64,000 bases of DNA from an uncultured Acetobacteraceae bacterium (GCA_903918195.1 CAIXDS010000157.1:1-64000); one strand, 5' to 3'; counted from the first letter of the stretch, positions 17,516 to 25,976 are shown. Numbers and translations are program-made. The notes: generated from the letters alone by a model not told the origin.

Positions 17516-17719
17516 GTGAGCACGATGCAGAGCGAGGTTTTCGAGGCGTTCCGGGCGATCGACGTTCCGGAAGAAAAGGCGCTGAAAGCGGCCGAAGCGC
17601 TGAGCCGGCGGGATGCCGATGTCGCCTCACTCAAGACCGACACCAGCGTGCTCAAGTGGATGATGGGCTTCGTGCTGGCGTTTCAGGTGGCGATCTTCGC
17701 CAAGCTGTTCATTCACTGA
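17516..17719 (+). CDS. Moron: small coiled-coil membrane protein
   Basis: A 67-residue protein starting at GTG behind a strong GGAGG site. It has a helical acidic N-terminal half (EVFEAFRAIDVPEEKALKAAEAL) and a C-terminal LKWMMGFVLAFQVAIFAKLF membrane segment. The helix plus LKWMxG-TM end mirrors the moron at 13873, so the two look like diverged paralogues. It is opposite to the tail operon and followed by an XRE regulator gene. Confidence 0.65.
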   Translation: MSTMQSEVFEAFRAIDVPEEKALKAAEALSRRDADVASLKTDTSVLKWMMGFVLAFQVAIFAKLFIH

Positions 17720-17732
17720 GCGGGCGGGCGCT

Positions 17733-18059
17733 GTGCAGATCATCACCGCCCCGGGCGGCGAGTGGCTGGACGGCCACGATGCCGAGGCAGCGGCGCGCGA
17801 TGTGCGCGAGGGCCGCATGGAGGCACTGACCGATGCCGAGGTTGATGCCTTCCTCGCCGAACCGTCGCCGCTCGCGTTCTGGCGCAAGCGGCGGGGGTTG
17901 ACGCAGGCCGCGCTGGCCGAGGCTGCCGAGACGTCGCAAGGCTATCTCGCCCAGATCGAGGCGGGCCGACGCACCGGTACCGTCGATCTGCATGGAAGGC
18001 TGGCCCGGGCGCTGCGGGTGCGGATCGAGGATCTGGTGCCGGAGCCGCCCTCCGCTTAG
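17733..18059 (+). CDS. XRE-family HTH protein, antitoxin-like
   Basis: A 108-residue protein: an N-terminal helical segment (DAEAAARDVREGRMEALTDAEV) and a C-terminal helix-turn-helix (LTQAALAEAAETSQGYLAQIEAGRRTG) of the XRE type. The start is a GTG 13 bp after the upstream moron. The layout, a helical N-terminus with C-terminal XRE, is common among HigA-like antitoxins and repressors, but no toxin gene is visible. Its stop overlaps the convergent stop of the tail chaperone extension by 3 nt. It may control the moron cassette. Confidence 0.75.
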   Translation: MQIITAPGGEWLDGHDAEAAARDVREGRMEALTDAEVDAFLAEPSPLAFWRKRRGLTQAALAEAAETSQGYLAQIEAGRRTGTVDLHGRLARALRVRIEDLVPEPPSA

Positions 18060-18210
18060 TCATCCCCTCGCCGCTTCAGCCGTTCGGCCCGTGCGACCCA
18101 CCACATCACCAGATGCCACGGCATCTGCAGCGCATCGAGCGGCCCCCAGCCGAACCGCGCCGTCAGCGCCCCTATGATGTCTTCCCAGCCTGCGGGACGC
18201 CGATGGTAAA
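18056..18210 (-). CDS. Tail assembly chaperone -1 frame extension (E' part)
   Basis: This open frame begins inside the 3' end of the chaperone gene and lacks a start of its own. Continuous reading after the slip gives WEDIIGALTARFGWGPLDALQMPWHLVMWW and ends RRGDD, about 50 residues. The FGW-P-xxLxxM motif is typical of the small GpE-type partner in P2/Mu-like phages. It is expected only as the C-terminus of a fusion with the 18172-18753 product, binding the tape measure during assembly. Confidence 0.8.
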
Positions 18211-18753
18211 ACCCAGGGCGTAGGCCGCCGCCCGGCTGAACACGCTGACGGGCACGCGTTCGATGATGGCGCGCGGCTGGCCGGCGGCGAGCGACACCAG
18301 CAGGACCACCGACTCCATGGTTCCCCCGCCGGCGCGCTGGAATCTTACGATGTCCAGGCCGTTCGGTTCGTGCAGATCGAGCCGGTCCACCCACGTGGTG
18401 CCGATCTGGATGGTGGCCGGCAGCGGCAGGGTGAGGGTGTCGGGCAGGTCGGCGTCGGTGGCGACACCGTCGGGCAGCAGCGATGCTTCCCGGATGCGTT
18501 CGAACAGGTGCAGCGACGGTTCCATCAGGGCCAGCGCCTGGCGGAACACGCGGGCCGGGATGGCGGCGGCCAGCGCCTCGAACTGCTCTGGCACGCCGAG
18601 CACATCGGCGAGCAGCGCCGCGTCGGCATCGGCCTGGGGGCGCTTGCCGGCGCGGAGCAGCTCGCCCGCGTTCGGCTCGCGCAGCGCCAGGACCTCTAAC
18701 CGGCGGCCGGCGATCTCGACCGGTGCGGCCAGCCTGATGGTCCAGTCCGGCAT
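18172..18753 (-). CDS. Tail assembly chaperone (E / Mu gp41-like)
   Basis: A 193-residue protein with two similar halves, each with a beta-strand pattern (TIRLAAPVEIAGRRLEVLALREPNAGE and LTLPLPATIQIGTTWVDRLDLHEPNGLD), as in phage_TAC tail chaperones that precede the tape measure. The start is the ATG overlapping the tube stop as ATGA. Twelve codons before its stop lies a GGGTTTT slippery heptamer in the correct phase, giving an alternative longer product. Confidence 0.85.
   Translation of the reverse strand: MPDWTIRLAAPVEIAGRRLEVLALREPNAGELLRAGKRPQADADAALLADVLGVPEQFEALAAAIPARVFRQALALMEPSLHLFERIREASLLPDGVATDADLPDTLTLPLPATIQIGTTWVDRLDLHEPNGLDIVRFQRAGGGTMESVVLLVSLAAGQPRAIIERVPVSVFSRAAAYALGFTIGVPQAGKTS
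18208..18214 (-). promoter_or_regulatory. Programmed -1 ribosomal frameshift site (GGGTTTT)
   Basis: In the zero frame the minus strand reads CTG GGT TTT ACC, so the heptamer G GGT TTT has exact X XXY YYZ phase. A slip of -1 leads straight into the E' frame, which stays open to 18056. Position and product match the programmed frameshift known between tail chaperone genes of long-tailed phages. I did not identify the stimulating downstream structure. Confidence 0.8.
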
Positions 18754-19136
18754 CACGACGAACTCACCCCGGTCTCGGTCAGCGCCGGGCCTTCGAAGGT
18801 GATCTCGGCCCGGCCTTCGGCGGCGTTGACCTCGACCGCCTCGGTCGTCCACATGCCAGACCCGGACACGGTTTTGCCGTTGGCGGCGCCGACCACGACG
18901 GTGGAATTGGTCAGGCCGTTGAACAGCGACATCGCGAAGCCGGCGCTGTCCAGGATCGTGACCTTGATCATGCCGGGCGCCAGCGATTCCTTGTAGCCGG
19001 CGGCGCCGCTGTTCAGACTCGAGATGGTCTCGCGCTTCACCCGGCCGGTTCTGTATGTGCACTCGGCGACGTTGTAGGCGGTGCCGTCGATCGTCAGCGT
19101 GGTGACGCCGGCGAGGCGCTTGGTGGTGTTGGCCAT
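18753..19136 (-). CDS. Tail tube protein (Mu gpM-like)
   Basis: A 127-residue protein that polymerises into the inner tube. The pattern MANTTKRLAGVTTLTIDGTAYNVAE, then RETISSLNSGAAGYKE, fits the phage tail tube family PF10618, as does the ITFEGPALTE end. It follows the sheath gene by 15 bp and overlaps the chaperone gene. Confidence 0.88.
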   Translation of the reverse strand: MANTTKRLAGVTTLTIDGTAYNVAECTYRTGRVKRETISSLNSGAAGYKESLAPGMIKVTILDSAGFAMSLFNGLTNSTVVVGAANGKTVSGSGMWTTEAVEVNAAEGRAEITFEGPALTETGVSSS

Positions 19137-19151
19137 GTTCCCTGCTCCCGC

Positions 19152-20639
19152 TTACGACGAAACGAACTGGACGAGCACGGCGATGATGTCCAACTGGTTG
19201 GTCAGATCGTCCGGCGCGAGGATTTCGACCAGCCCGTTGCCGGCGTTGTTGACAACGACGTTGTTGGCGAAGGTGTCGGCGTTCTGCACCAGGCCGCGCA
19301 CGTTCTGCAGCCAGTATTGGTAGGCCACCACGGCAGCCTGGATGGTGGCGGCGTTCACCCGGGTGCTGCCCTCCGGGATCTGCACGGTGTTGGACACCAG
19401 CGCCTTGCGGCCGAACTGGGTTTGCAGGAAAGCGCGCCGCAGCCGCAGCACCTGCGCCAGCGTGAACATGCGCTCGACATTGAGGTAGCTGTTATCCGCC
19501 GCGCCGGCGGCGTTGGTCTGGTAGGTCGTGATGACCTTCAGCGGCGAGACAGAACCGTCCGGATTGACCGTGAACACCGAGCCGCCGGTGTAGAGCAGCT
19601 GGTTTTGCTGCTGCCAGGTGAACTGGTCGGCGATCGCCGGCGGGCTGACATACAGCGGCACCTGGCGGAACGGCACCACGCAGTTATCGCCCTGCAGCGC
19701 CTGCCCGGCGGCCCCGGCCAGGGCGGCGGCCCAGAGCCAGTAGGGCGTCAGGCTGGACGCCGCGAACGGCATCACCGTCAGGTTCGGGTCGTTCAGCGCC
19801 GACAGGAAGGTGATGGCGGCGCCATAGGTGCCGCGGAACCCGGCGAAGGCGTGGCCGTAGATCATGCTGGTGGGCGACCAGCGGCCGGTGGTGAAGTTCA
19901 GGAAGGCCGTCAGCGCCGCCGTCGAGACGCTGTCGATGTAGGGCATCGCGATGAAGTCGAACGGCTGGGCGCCGAGGTTGAGCAGCGGCGTGGTCAGGCT
20001 GGGGTTGGTGGCGCCGCCGGCCATGGCGGTGATGGCGACGGTGATGCCGGCCGGGATCGATTGCCCGGCGGCGGCGCCGAGCGGTGCCACCGCGAGCACG
20101 ATATCGTTCGGCGCGGCGCCCTTGTTCTTCGCGGTCACGGTCACGGTCGCCGACGCAACGGCCGCGGTCACCGGCAGATACACATTCGCGTTGATCGCGG
20201 CGGCGACCGCGGTGGCGAGCTGCGCCGCGGTCATGCCGGACGTCACGCCGACCGAGGTCAGATCATCGCCGACATAGACCGGCAGCGTGCCGGCCGCGGT
20301 TGCGGTGCCGGAAAAGACCATCGTGCCGGTCGCCGCCGACGCGCTGGGATCGTCCGCCAGCGGCAGCAGCCAGACCGGCGAATACGGGTCGTGCTTGCGG
20401 TAGCGCGCCAGCATCTTGGCCAGCATGGAGCCCTGCCCGGCCTTGCTGGCGGTGTCGTTGATGCCAAGCGACAGCACCGGAACGCCCGACACGAGAGTGC
20501 CGGTGGCGAGCTGCTGGCCGATGATCAGCGCGGTCTGCAGAATGCCGCCGGTATTCGCGTGGCTGGGATCGACCTCCTCGAACACGCCGGGGACGCGGTT
20601 GGTGACCGAATAGTTGGTGAAGTTGATAGTGCCCGACAT
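19152..20639 (-). CDS. Tail sheath protein (Mu gpL-like)
   Basis: A 495-residue contractile sheath subunit. It starts MSGTINFTNYSVTNRVPGVFEEVDPS, as in Mu-type sheaths. A central Ala/Val-rich inserted domain follows (about residues 95-210), then GRWSPTSMIYGHAFAGFRG. The C-terminal region contains AYQYWLQNVRGLVQNADTFAN and the LDIIAVLVQF end that docks neighbouring subunits. It is in the standard position before the tube gene. Confidence 0.92.
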   Translation of the reverse strand: MSGTINFTNYSVTNRVPGVFEEVDPSHANTGGILQTALIIGQQLATGTLVSGVPVLSLGINDTASKAGQGSMLAKMLARYRKHDPYSPVWLLPLADDPSASAATGTMVFSGTATAAGTLPVYVGDDLTSVGVTSGMTAAQLATAVAAAINANVYLPVTAAVASATVTVTAKNKGAAPNDIVLAVAPLGAAAGQSIPAGITVAITAMAGGATNPSLTTPLLNLGAQPFDFIAMPYIDSVSTAALTAFLNFTTGRWSPTSMIYGHAFAGFRGTYGAAITFLSALNDPNLTVMPFAASSLTPYWLWAAALAGAAGQALQGDNCVVPFRQVPLYVSPPAIADQFTWQQQNQLLYTGGSVFTVNPDGSVSPLKVITTYQTNAAGAADNSYLNVERMFTLAQVLRLRRAFLQTQFGRKALVSNTVQIPEGSTRVNAATIQAAVVAYQYWLQNVRGLVQNADTFANNVVVNNAGNGLVEILAPDDLTNQLDIIAVLVQFVSS

Positions 20640-20642
20640 GGC

Positions 20643-20816
20643 TCAGGTCCCCTGCGCCGGGTGAAGCGCTGCTTCGGCCGCGGCGACGACATCGCCGTCG
20701 CGCAGGGCGCGCTGCCAGTAGGGGTCGGCGGCGGGCACGTCGCGCCCGTCGGCGGGCAGGATATCGTGGCGCTGCGGATCAGGAATCCGCAGCCCGGGCG
20801 CGGGTTTCACGAACAT
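20643..20816 (-). CDS. DUF2635 phage protein
   Basis: A 57-residue gene too short for simple ORF calling. The product MFVKPAPGLRIPDPQRHD, then LPADGRDVP and a YWQRALRDGDVV block matches DUF2635, a small protein found immediately upstream of the tail sheath in Mu-like phages. It stops 3 bp before the sheath start. Function is unknown; a role in tail completion or sheath chaperoning is plausible. Confidence 0.85.
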   Translation of the reverse strand: MFVKPAPGLRIPDPQRHDILPADGRDVPAADPYWQRALRDGDVVAAAEAALHPAQGT

Positions 20817-20824
20817 GGGTTACC

Positions 20825-21364
20825 TCAGGACTGCGGGAGGGTGACGTCGATCTGCGCAACCGGCGTGCCGGTCGGCTGCGTGCTGGTGGCGTCGATGCCG
20901 GTGAGCGCGGTGTCTGGATATTGCCAGCCATCGGCGTCGGTAATCATCGTCTCCAGGGTGAAGTCGAACTGGTAGAATAGGCGCGCGCGGTCGAAATCCA
21001 GCATCGAGCCACCGGCATAGGCCATGCCGCGGGCGGCGTTCGCGCCGGCCGGCTTCCAGTTCAGCAGGGCGGCGAAGATTTGCGTGCGAGCGGGGCTGAG
21101 ATCGCCGGCGGGGGTCTGGCCGCGGCGGTCGATGGTGGCCCAATTGACCACCACGCCGATGCGCTCGGTGACAGTCTGGCGCAGGCCGTTCAGCGCGTCA
21201 TTGTCGCCGGCATCGTCATCGAGCGGAATCACGTAGGCTGCCGGCGTTGCCAGCCAGGCGGAGCCGGTGGCGATGCCGGTGGCGTAGTCGGCCGCACCCG
21301 CCACCCGGGGACCCAACAGCGGGCAGTTGGCGCGCAGCTGGGTGATCACATCGTCGATGTTCAC
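20825..21364 (-). CDS. Mu gp37-like tail completion protein
   Basis: A 179-residue protein beginning (GTG) NIDDVITQLRANCPLLGPRVAGAADY, as in the Mu gp37 family. A middle RIGVVVNW strand follows, then a PARTQIFAALLNWKP block. It lies between the neck gene and DUF2635, where tail terminator proteins are encoded. It probably caps the sheath and tube and allows joining to the head. Confidence 0.8.
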   Translation of the reverse strand: MNIDDVITQLRANCPLLGPRVAGAADYATGIATGSAWLATPAAYVIPLDDDAGDNDALNGLRQTVTERIGVVVNWATIDRRGQTPAGDLSPARTQIFAALLNWKPAGANAARGMAYAGGSMLDFDRARLFYQFDFTLETMITDADGWQYPDTALTGIDATSTQPTGTPVAQIDVTLPQS

Positions 21365-21882
21365 GGCTTCACCCGCACGAACTGAATACCCTCATCGACC
21401 GCCGCGCGGACCCGCTTGTCGATCGAGGCGCGGCGTTCATCCATCGCTGTGGACAGGAAGGGGCGCTTTGCCAGCACACGCTGCGAGCCCGGAGCGCCGC
21501 GCTTGCTGCGGAATTTGCGGCCGGGGCCGCCGCCGCGCGCGCCGCCTTCCAGCATCACGGCGTAGAAGGCGCTGAAGCGGATGGCGACGCCCTCGCCGGA
21601 CCTGAAGGGGCGGACCTTACCCGACCGTTTCAGCGTGCCGGTGACGCTGCCCGGCGCCTGGCCGGGTGCCGAGGCGGTAATCTTGCCGGGCCGGTAGGGG
21701 CCGCGGAACCCGCCGGCCGTGCCGCCGCCGCCGCGATAGGTGCGCCCGCCGCCGCCCTTCTTGATCTTCGCGCGGGCAACCGCGAGCACTTCGGCGCCGG
21801 CCTTTTGCAGAGTGAGCCGCAGCACCTTCTTGTTGTCAGTCAGCATCGCCGCGGCGGTGACGCGGACCGACAGGTTGATCAT
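21361..21882 (-). CDS. HK97 gp10-like neck / tail protein
   Basis: A 173-residue basic protein: MINLSVRVTAAAM, a helical segment, a Gly/Arg/Lys-rich loop (KKGGGGRTYRGGGG), then a beta core with AIRFSAFYAVMLEGG and RKFRSKRGAPGSQRVLAKRPFLSTAM, the APRPFL-like block of gp10 proteins. The start overlaps its neighbour as ATGA. It joins the connector to the tail. Confidence 0.75.
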   Translation of the reverse strand: MINLSVRVTAAAMLTDNKKVLRLTLQKAGAEVLAVARAKIKKGGGGRTYRGGGGTAGGFRGPYRPGKITASAPGQAPGSVTGTLKRSGKVRPFRSGEGVAIRFSAFYAVMLEGGARGGGPGRKFRSKRGAPGSQRVLAKRPFLSTAMDERRASIDKRVRAAVDEGIQFVRVKP

Positions 21883-22247
21883 CCCCACGACGCGCCCTCC
21901 AGCTCGGCTTCGATGACGCTGAACCGCTTGCGCCCGTCGCGATCCATCACCCGGCGCACGCGGTAGATTTCCTGGCGGGGCGGGCCGTCCGGCACCGCGG
22001 TGTTGCGGATGAGCACATGCCGGTTGTCCAGGTAATCGAGGAACCGCAGCGTGATCCGGTGGGTGATCGGCGCATCGACCTGCACCCCGGACCAGAACGT
22101 CACCGGTCCGATTGGCTGGATGTCGCAGCGCACCGTCGCGATCAGCAGCGGGGTTTCGGCGATGCCGGTGGTGGCGTCGGGCTGCTGCTCGCGGCGGCAC
22201 ACGTCCACCTGCCAGCGCAGTCGGCCGACCGGGAAATCCTCACGCAA
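21879..22247 (-). CDS. Head-tail adaptor (HK97 gp9 / joining family)
   Basis: A 122-residue protein with a mostly beta fold: RLRWQVDVCRREQ at the N-terminus, ATVRCDIQPIGP, then THRITLRFLDYL and the IYRVRRVMDRDGRKRFSVIEAE end. This order is typical of phage head-tail stopper proteins. The start codon appears to be TTG, just inside the connector gene's 3' end. Confidence 0.8.
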   Translation of the reverse strand: MREDFPVGRLRWQVDVCRREQQPDATTGIAETPLLIATVRCDIQPIGPVTFWSGVQVDAPITHRITLRFLDYLDNRHVLIRNTAVPDGPPRQEIYRVRRVMDRDGRKRFSVIEAELEGASWG

Positions 22248-22881
22248 CGAACATCATCCGGTAGGGATCGAGCAGCCATTCCGCCGCCTTCGGCAGCTCG
22301 CCGTCCGAATCTCCGCGATGCTCGTAGAGGAACCCGGTGGTCAGCAGGATGGCGTGAATGATGGGCTGGGGAACCGCCGTCGCGACGGCGCCGTAGCCGG
22401 CCACGAAGGTGATCTGCACATTCTCGAGCGCGGTGTTGCGGACCAGGGCGCCGCCGGAAAGCGGCGTGTCGGCGCCGATCGCCAGCCGGGCGGGCGCGTG
22501 CAGCAGGTCGGTCCTATAGCCCAGCAGCTCGGCCGGCGGCACGACCGGCAACGCGGCGGCCGGAACCGCGGTCGTGTTGCCCAGCACGTCCAGCACGGTG
22601 ACCGAGGCGATGGATTGCACCGGCGCCCGCGGCAGCTCCAGAACGCCGCGCAGGCGGCTGCGCTCCGGGTGGAGGCGGCCTTGCGGCGTGACGACCCAGA
22701 GCAGCGTCTGGGTTATCAGCGCGCGGCTAAGATATGCCTCCGCCATGGTCCGGGCGGCGGTGATGTAAACCTGGATCAGGCTGTCGTCGGCATTGCTGTC
22801 GATCCGGCAATGCTGGCGGGCCAGGTCGAGCGAGACCGGCTCGATCGCCGGTGGGGACACAACCTGCACCGTTGACAGCAT
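22240..22881 (-). CDS. Head-tail connector (gp6-like)
   Basis: A 213-residue protein. EPVSLDLARQHCRIDSNADDSLIQVYITAARTMAEAYL is the hallmark block of gp6-like connectors, written here only in outline: E-P-V-S-L-D-L-A, then D-D-S-L-I-x-x-Y-I-x-A-A-R. The C-terminus carries FVAGYG and AILLTTGFLYEHRGD, also family features. It binds the portal ring and completes the DNA-filled head. Confidence 0.88.
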   Translation of the reverse strand: MLSTVQVVSPPAIEPVSLDLARQHCRIDSNADDSLIQVYITAARTMAEAYLSRALITQTLLWVVTPQGRLHPERSRLRGVLELPRAPVQSIASVTVLDVLGNTTAVPAAALPVVPPAELLGYRTDLLHAPARLAIGADTPLSGGALVRNTALENVQITFVAGYGAVATAVPQPIIHAILLTTGFLYEHRGDSDGELPKAAEWLLDPYRMMFVA

Positions 22882-22944
22882 TGCCGCGCTCCTGCGCCTG
22901 CGGAATGTCGCGCCGCTCGCGCGTGAGGTAGCTGGACCGGTCCA

Positions 22945-23370
22945 TCAGAAGATTTCCGGCCGGCCGATAAGCGTGACCGTCGCCCCGGCGGTCTGCGCCA
23001 CAGGCGAGGCCGCGGTGCCGCTGCGGATTTTCACCGCATTGATGCCGCGCCATTGGTAGGACGCGTGCGTGTTGAAGATGATGAACGAACCGGCGGGCGG
23101 GCTGACGACGGTCACCTCGGCGCCGGTATCGTCGTACAGCTCGCACCAGGTGGTGCCGCCGTCCGGCGAGACCTGGAACGTCAGCGATGCCGCCGTCCAC
23201 ACCGCGGGCATCTGAATGCCGGCCAGCGTGTCGGCGCCGAGCATGACGCCGCCGGCGACCGGCGATCCGACCACGCCCGCGCCGCCGGGCGAGAACGTGT
23301 AGAACGATGACAGGCTCTGTCCGGCGGCAATGACGCCGCCGAACACATCAAGGATAAGTGGCAGCGCCAT
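22945..23370 (-). CDS. Phage virion protein of unknown type
   Basis: A 141-residue beta-rich protein (LILDVFGGVIAAGQSLSSF, later TFQVSPDGGTTWCEL and SYQWRGINAVKIRSG). The DGGTTW strand is typical of immunoglobulin- or lectin-like virion decoration proteins. It overlaps the preceding gene as ATGA and lies between capsid and connector genes. Capsid decoration is a guess from the fold-like pattern. Confidence 0.6.
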   Translation of the reverse strand: MALPLILDVFGGVIAAGQSLSSFYTFSPGGAGVVGSPVAGGVMLGADTLAGIQMPAVWTAASLTFQVSPDGGTTWCELYDDTGAEVTVVSPPAGSFIIFNTHASYQWRGINAVKIRSGTAASPVAQTAGATVTLIGRPEIF

Positions 23371-24128
23371 CAGACGCGATCCGCTGCCACAGCCATGGTA
23401 TCGAGATCGAGCGTCGCCACGCCCGTGCCCGCTGGTTTGTAAACAGACCCATAGAGCTGCAGGATCGAGTTCGGGTTGACTGCCGCGAAGGAGATCGAAT
23501 TGACCGCGTTGACCCGCACGCCATCGATGTAAAACGCCACGTCGGTCAGCGTGCGCGCGTCGATGCGGAACAGGTGGTAGGCGCCGGCGACCAGAGTCAC
23601 GCCCGAGGCGATCGAGAACGTGTTCACCCCGTCCTTGGACTGGCAGTTGATTGCACCGCTGCCGTTGGCCTGAAACCGGAGATAATAGCTGTTATTGTCT
23701 GGGCCGCTGATCCAGGTGCTTTGCAGGCCGAACACCGCCTCGACGCCGGCGGCGCTCGGCAGCACCGCAAGCGCCGTGCGGGCCTCGAAGACCAGGTTCT
23801 TCGTCACGTCATAGGTGAGCTGGTCGTTCGCATAGAGCGTCGCCTCCTCGGCCTCGGACGTTGCGGCCAGTGTCAGCGCCACGACGCCGCCAGCGCCATT
23901 CGAAACAATCGCCACGGTCGGGGGCGCCGCGCCGACGATTTTCTTGACCCAGGCATAGCCGGCCACGGGCGAGCCGGCCGCCGGGATGCCGGCGGTGTGA
24001 CCGGCGCCGACGAAGTCGTCCTCGAAAATAAGCGGCTGCATGCGCAGGATGCCCTCCTGCGTGTTGGCATCGATGATGGCGCGCAGATTGCCGTTCGCAT
24101 CCAGGATCGTGCCGGGAATGGTCGTCAT
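23370..24128 (-). CDS. LamG-like virion protein
   Basis: A 252-residue protein, beta-rich, with a concanavalin/LamG-like pattern: DQLTYDVTKNLVFEARTAL, VFGLQSTWISGPDNNSYYLRF, and HLFRIDARTLTDVAFYIDGVRV. The last (H-x-x-R-I, then V-x-F-Y-I-D-G) is a classical lectin-sandwich signature. The ATG at 24128 has a GGAGAC site; an upstream TTG is less likely. It lies in the head block, so it may decorate the capsid and bind carbohydrate. Confidence 0.65.
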   Translation of the reverse strand: MTTIPGTILDANGNLRAIIDANTQEGILRMQPLIFEDDFVGAGHTAGIPAAGSPVAGYAWVKKIVGAAPPTVAIVSNGAGGVVALTLAATSEAEEATLYANDQLTYDVTKNLVFEARTALAVLPSAAGVEAVFGLQSTWISGPDNNSYYLRFQANGSGAINCQSKDGVNTFSIASGVTLVAGAYHLFRIDARTLTDVAFYIDGVRVNAVNSISFAAVNPNSILQLYGSVYKPAGTGVATLDLDTMAVAADRV

Positions 24129-24183
24129 GACAGTCTCCAAAACTGGAACGAGCGGGACGGCTCGCGCCGCCCGCGCCGGAAGA

Positions 24184-24702
24184 TTAGACGAGCGCCGTCG
24201 GCGGGTTCAGACCCGCGTTGCGCAGCGGCGTCAGGATCAGCAGCGCGCTGGTGATGTTGGCCACGTTGCTGGCGCTGGTCTGGATCGCGAGGTGGTTGAA
24301 CGGCTGCGGGACGCTGGATGCATTCAGCGTGCCGCTGTTCAGGTCCATCGACTCGATCGGATCGATTTCGAAGATCACGACCTTGTTGTTCGTGCCGGCA
24401 TCGGTCTGGTACGACGCGGCTGCCGCGGCGATGGTCAGCAGGTCCGTCGCCGAGACGTTGGCGTTGTAGACGATCGCCGCCGCGGCGGTCAGCGCCTTGC
24501 TGTTGGTGCCGGACGTGTCCTGCGCCTGCAGCGGGGTGAGCGTGACCTGGGCCGCGTTGCCCTGGGTGATGGTGGCGACGATGAACGCCTTGTGCGCGTT
24601 GGCCAGCGACACGTACTGCGAGGTGCGCCCGGCGGCGTCGGCCGCCGGGTTCAGCAGGGAGATGACCTGGGCATTCTCCCAGAGTCGGAAATTGCGAGCC
24701 AT
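24184..24702 (-). CDS. Phage head-region structural protein
   Basis: A 172-residue protein rich in Ala, Thr and Asn (MARNFRLWENAQVISLLNPAADAAG). It lies directly after the major capsid gene. Size and place fit a decoration or minor capsid protein. No family was recognised. Confidence 0.6.
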   Translation of the reverse strand: MARNFRLWENAQVISLLNPAADAAGRTSQYVSLANAHKAFIVATITQGNAAQVTLTPLQAQDTSGTNSKALTAAAAIVYNANVSATDLLTIAAAAASYQTDAGTNNKVVIFEIDPIESMDLNSGTLNASSVPQPFNHLAIQTSASNVANITSALLILTPLRNAGLNPPTALV

Positions 24703-24713
24703 GCTCTATCTCC

Positions 24714-25976
24714 TTATCGCTGCGCCAGCACGATGAAGGGCGACTTCGTTTGCGGCGTCGCGCTGCTGGTCTGATACGGAGTCAGCGGCGCCCGCCAGAT
24801 CGACTGACCGTCCACGCGATACGTGACGCGGAAGGCCATTTCGTCCGTCAGGAAGCGCACATGCACCGACGATGCCTGCTGCACCTCGTTCTTGTCCGCG
24901 AGGACGAACTGCGACAGGTCAGCCAGCACGATGTCGCCCGGGGTGCCAAGCGGCGCCGCATATTCCACCGGGATGATCGGCCGGCCGAACAGGGTGGCGT
25001 AGGGCGCAGCCGAGATGCCGCCGGCCGGCAGGAACACCGGTACGCCGGCGGTGCCGATGGTCTGGTTCACCGCATACAACTGCGGCTCGATTTCCTGGTT
25101 GATGAACCAGACGCTGTTCAGCCGCGACCGCGCCCACATGCGCGCCCACATCTTGAGCAGGTTCTGGTACAGGATCGTCTGCGTCGCCTGGCCGGTTTCC
25201 TTCGGCACGGTGATCAACGCCGGGCTGTTGAGGAAGCCCTGCGGCTGGCCGGCGCCGCTGCCGCGGAAGATGCTGTCCTCGACCATGAACATAAGTTCCT
25301 GGGCGAACGCTTCATTTGCGATGCCGGTCAGCACGCCCGCATCGGCGAGCAGTTCGTCGGTCACATACCAGACCGCCATAATCTTTTTCAGATCGAGTTC
25401 GATCAGGCGGAACTTCGGCTTGGTCGCGTTGGCCGCGTCGCCTTCACCCACCCAATAGGCCTGCACGCCACCCCAGCGGCTGCCGGTGGCGCGGCTGGTT
25501 TCGTCGATGCCGGGGATCTTGATGCCGTTGGCGTTGGTGGTGATGCCGAGTTTGAACACGCGCTGCGCGACCTCGCCGAGCGTGTAGACCCGCTGCAGGA
25601 TCGTGCTGGCGAAGTCCACCTGCACCGGGAAGCCGCCGCCGCTCGGGTCGGTTTCCCCCAGGCCTGCCGGAGCGCGCAGCCGGGCATCGGTGACGCCGTG
25701 CGTGTAGTGCCGGGCGATGGAGCGCAACTGGTCGCCGAGGCTGGCGAACTTGTTCGGGTCTGCACCGTCGCCGCCAGTGCCGCCACCGGAACCGGCCGGC
25801 CGAGCGATCGCGGCCGCGCGCCGCTGGGCGGCTTCGAGGTCGGTGATCTTCGCCTCGATCTCTTCGACTTCCTTTTCTTTCGCCTTGAAGGCTTTCCGGT
25901 CGCCGGACAGGGCGAGCGGCTCCAATTCGTCAACCGCCGTGCCCAGGGCCTGGCGGAGCGCGAGCAGCGTGCTCAT
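24714..25976 (-). CDS. Major capsid protein, HK97 fold
   Basis: A 420-residue capsid protein. Residues 1-60 are a charged coiled coil (the delta/scaffold domain, normally removed by the protease). The HK97 domain follows: SGGGFPVQVDFASTILQRV, the E-loop region, MAVWYVTDELLAD, FRGSGAGQPQGFLN (G-x-G-x-G-Q-P-x-G) and the C-terminal FGRPIIPVEYAAPLGTPGDI with a final MAFRVTYRVDG. The order protease-capsid is canonical. Confidence 0.93.
   Translation of the reverse strand: MSTLLALRQALGTAVDELEPLALSGDRKAFKAKEKEVEEIEAKITDLEAAQRRAAAIARPAGSGGGTGGDGADPNKFASLGDQLRSIARHYTHGVTDARLRAPAGLGETDPSGGGFPVQVDFASTILQRVYTLGEVAQRVFKLGITTNANGIKIPGIDETSRATGSRWGGVQAYWVGEGDAANATKPKFRLIELDLKKIMAVWYVTDELLADAGVLTGIANEAFAQELMFMVEDSIFRGSGAGQPQGFLNSPALITVPKETGQATQTILYQNLLKMWARMWARSRLNSVWFINQEIEPQLYAVNQTIGTAGVPVFLPAGGISAAPYATLFGRPIIPVEYAAPLGTPGDIVLADLSQFVLADKNEVQQASSVHVRFLTDEMAFRVTYRVDGQSIWRAPLTPYQTSSATPQTKSPFIVLAQR

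Noticed and set aside
22727-23200. Minus-strand frame overlapping the connector gene
   Set aside because: Lies antiparallel in phase to well-supported genes with basic low-complexity translation typical of a shadow.
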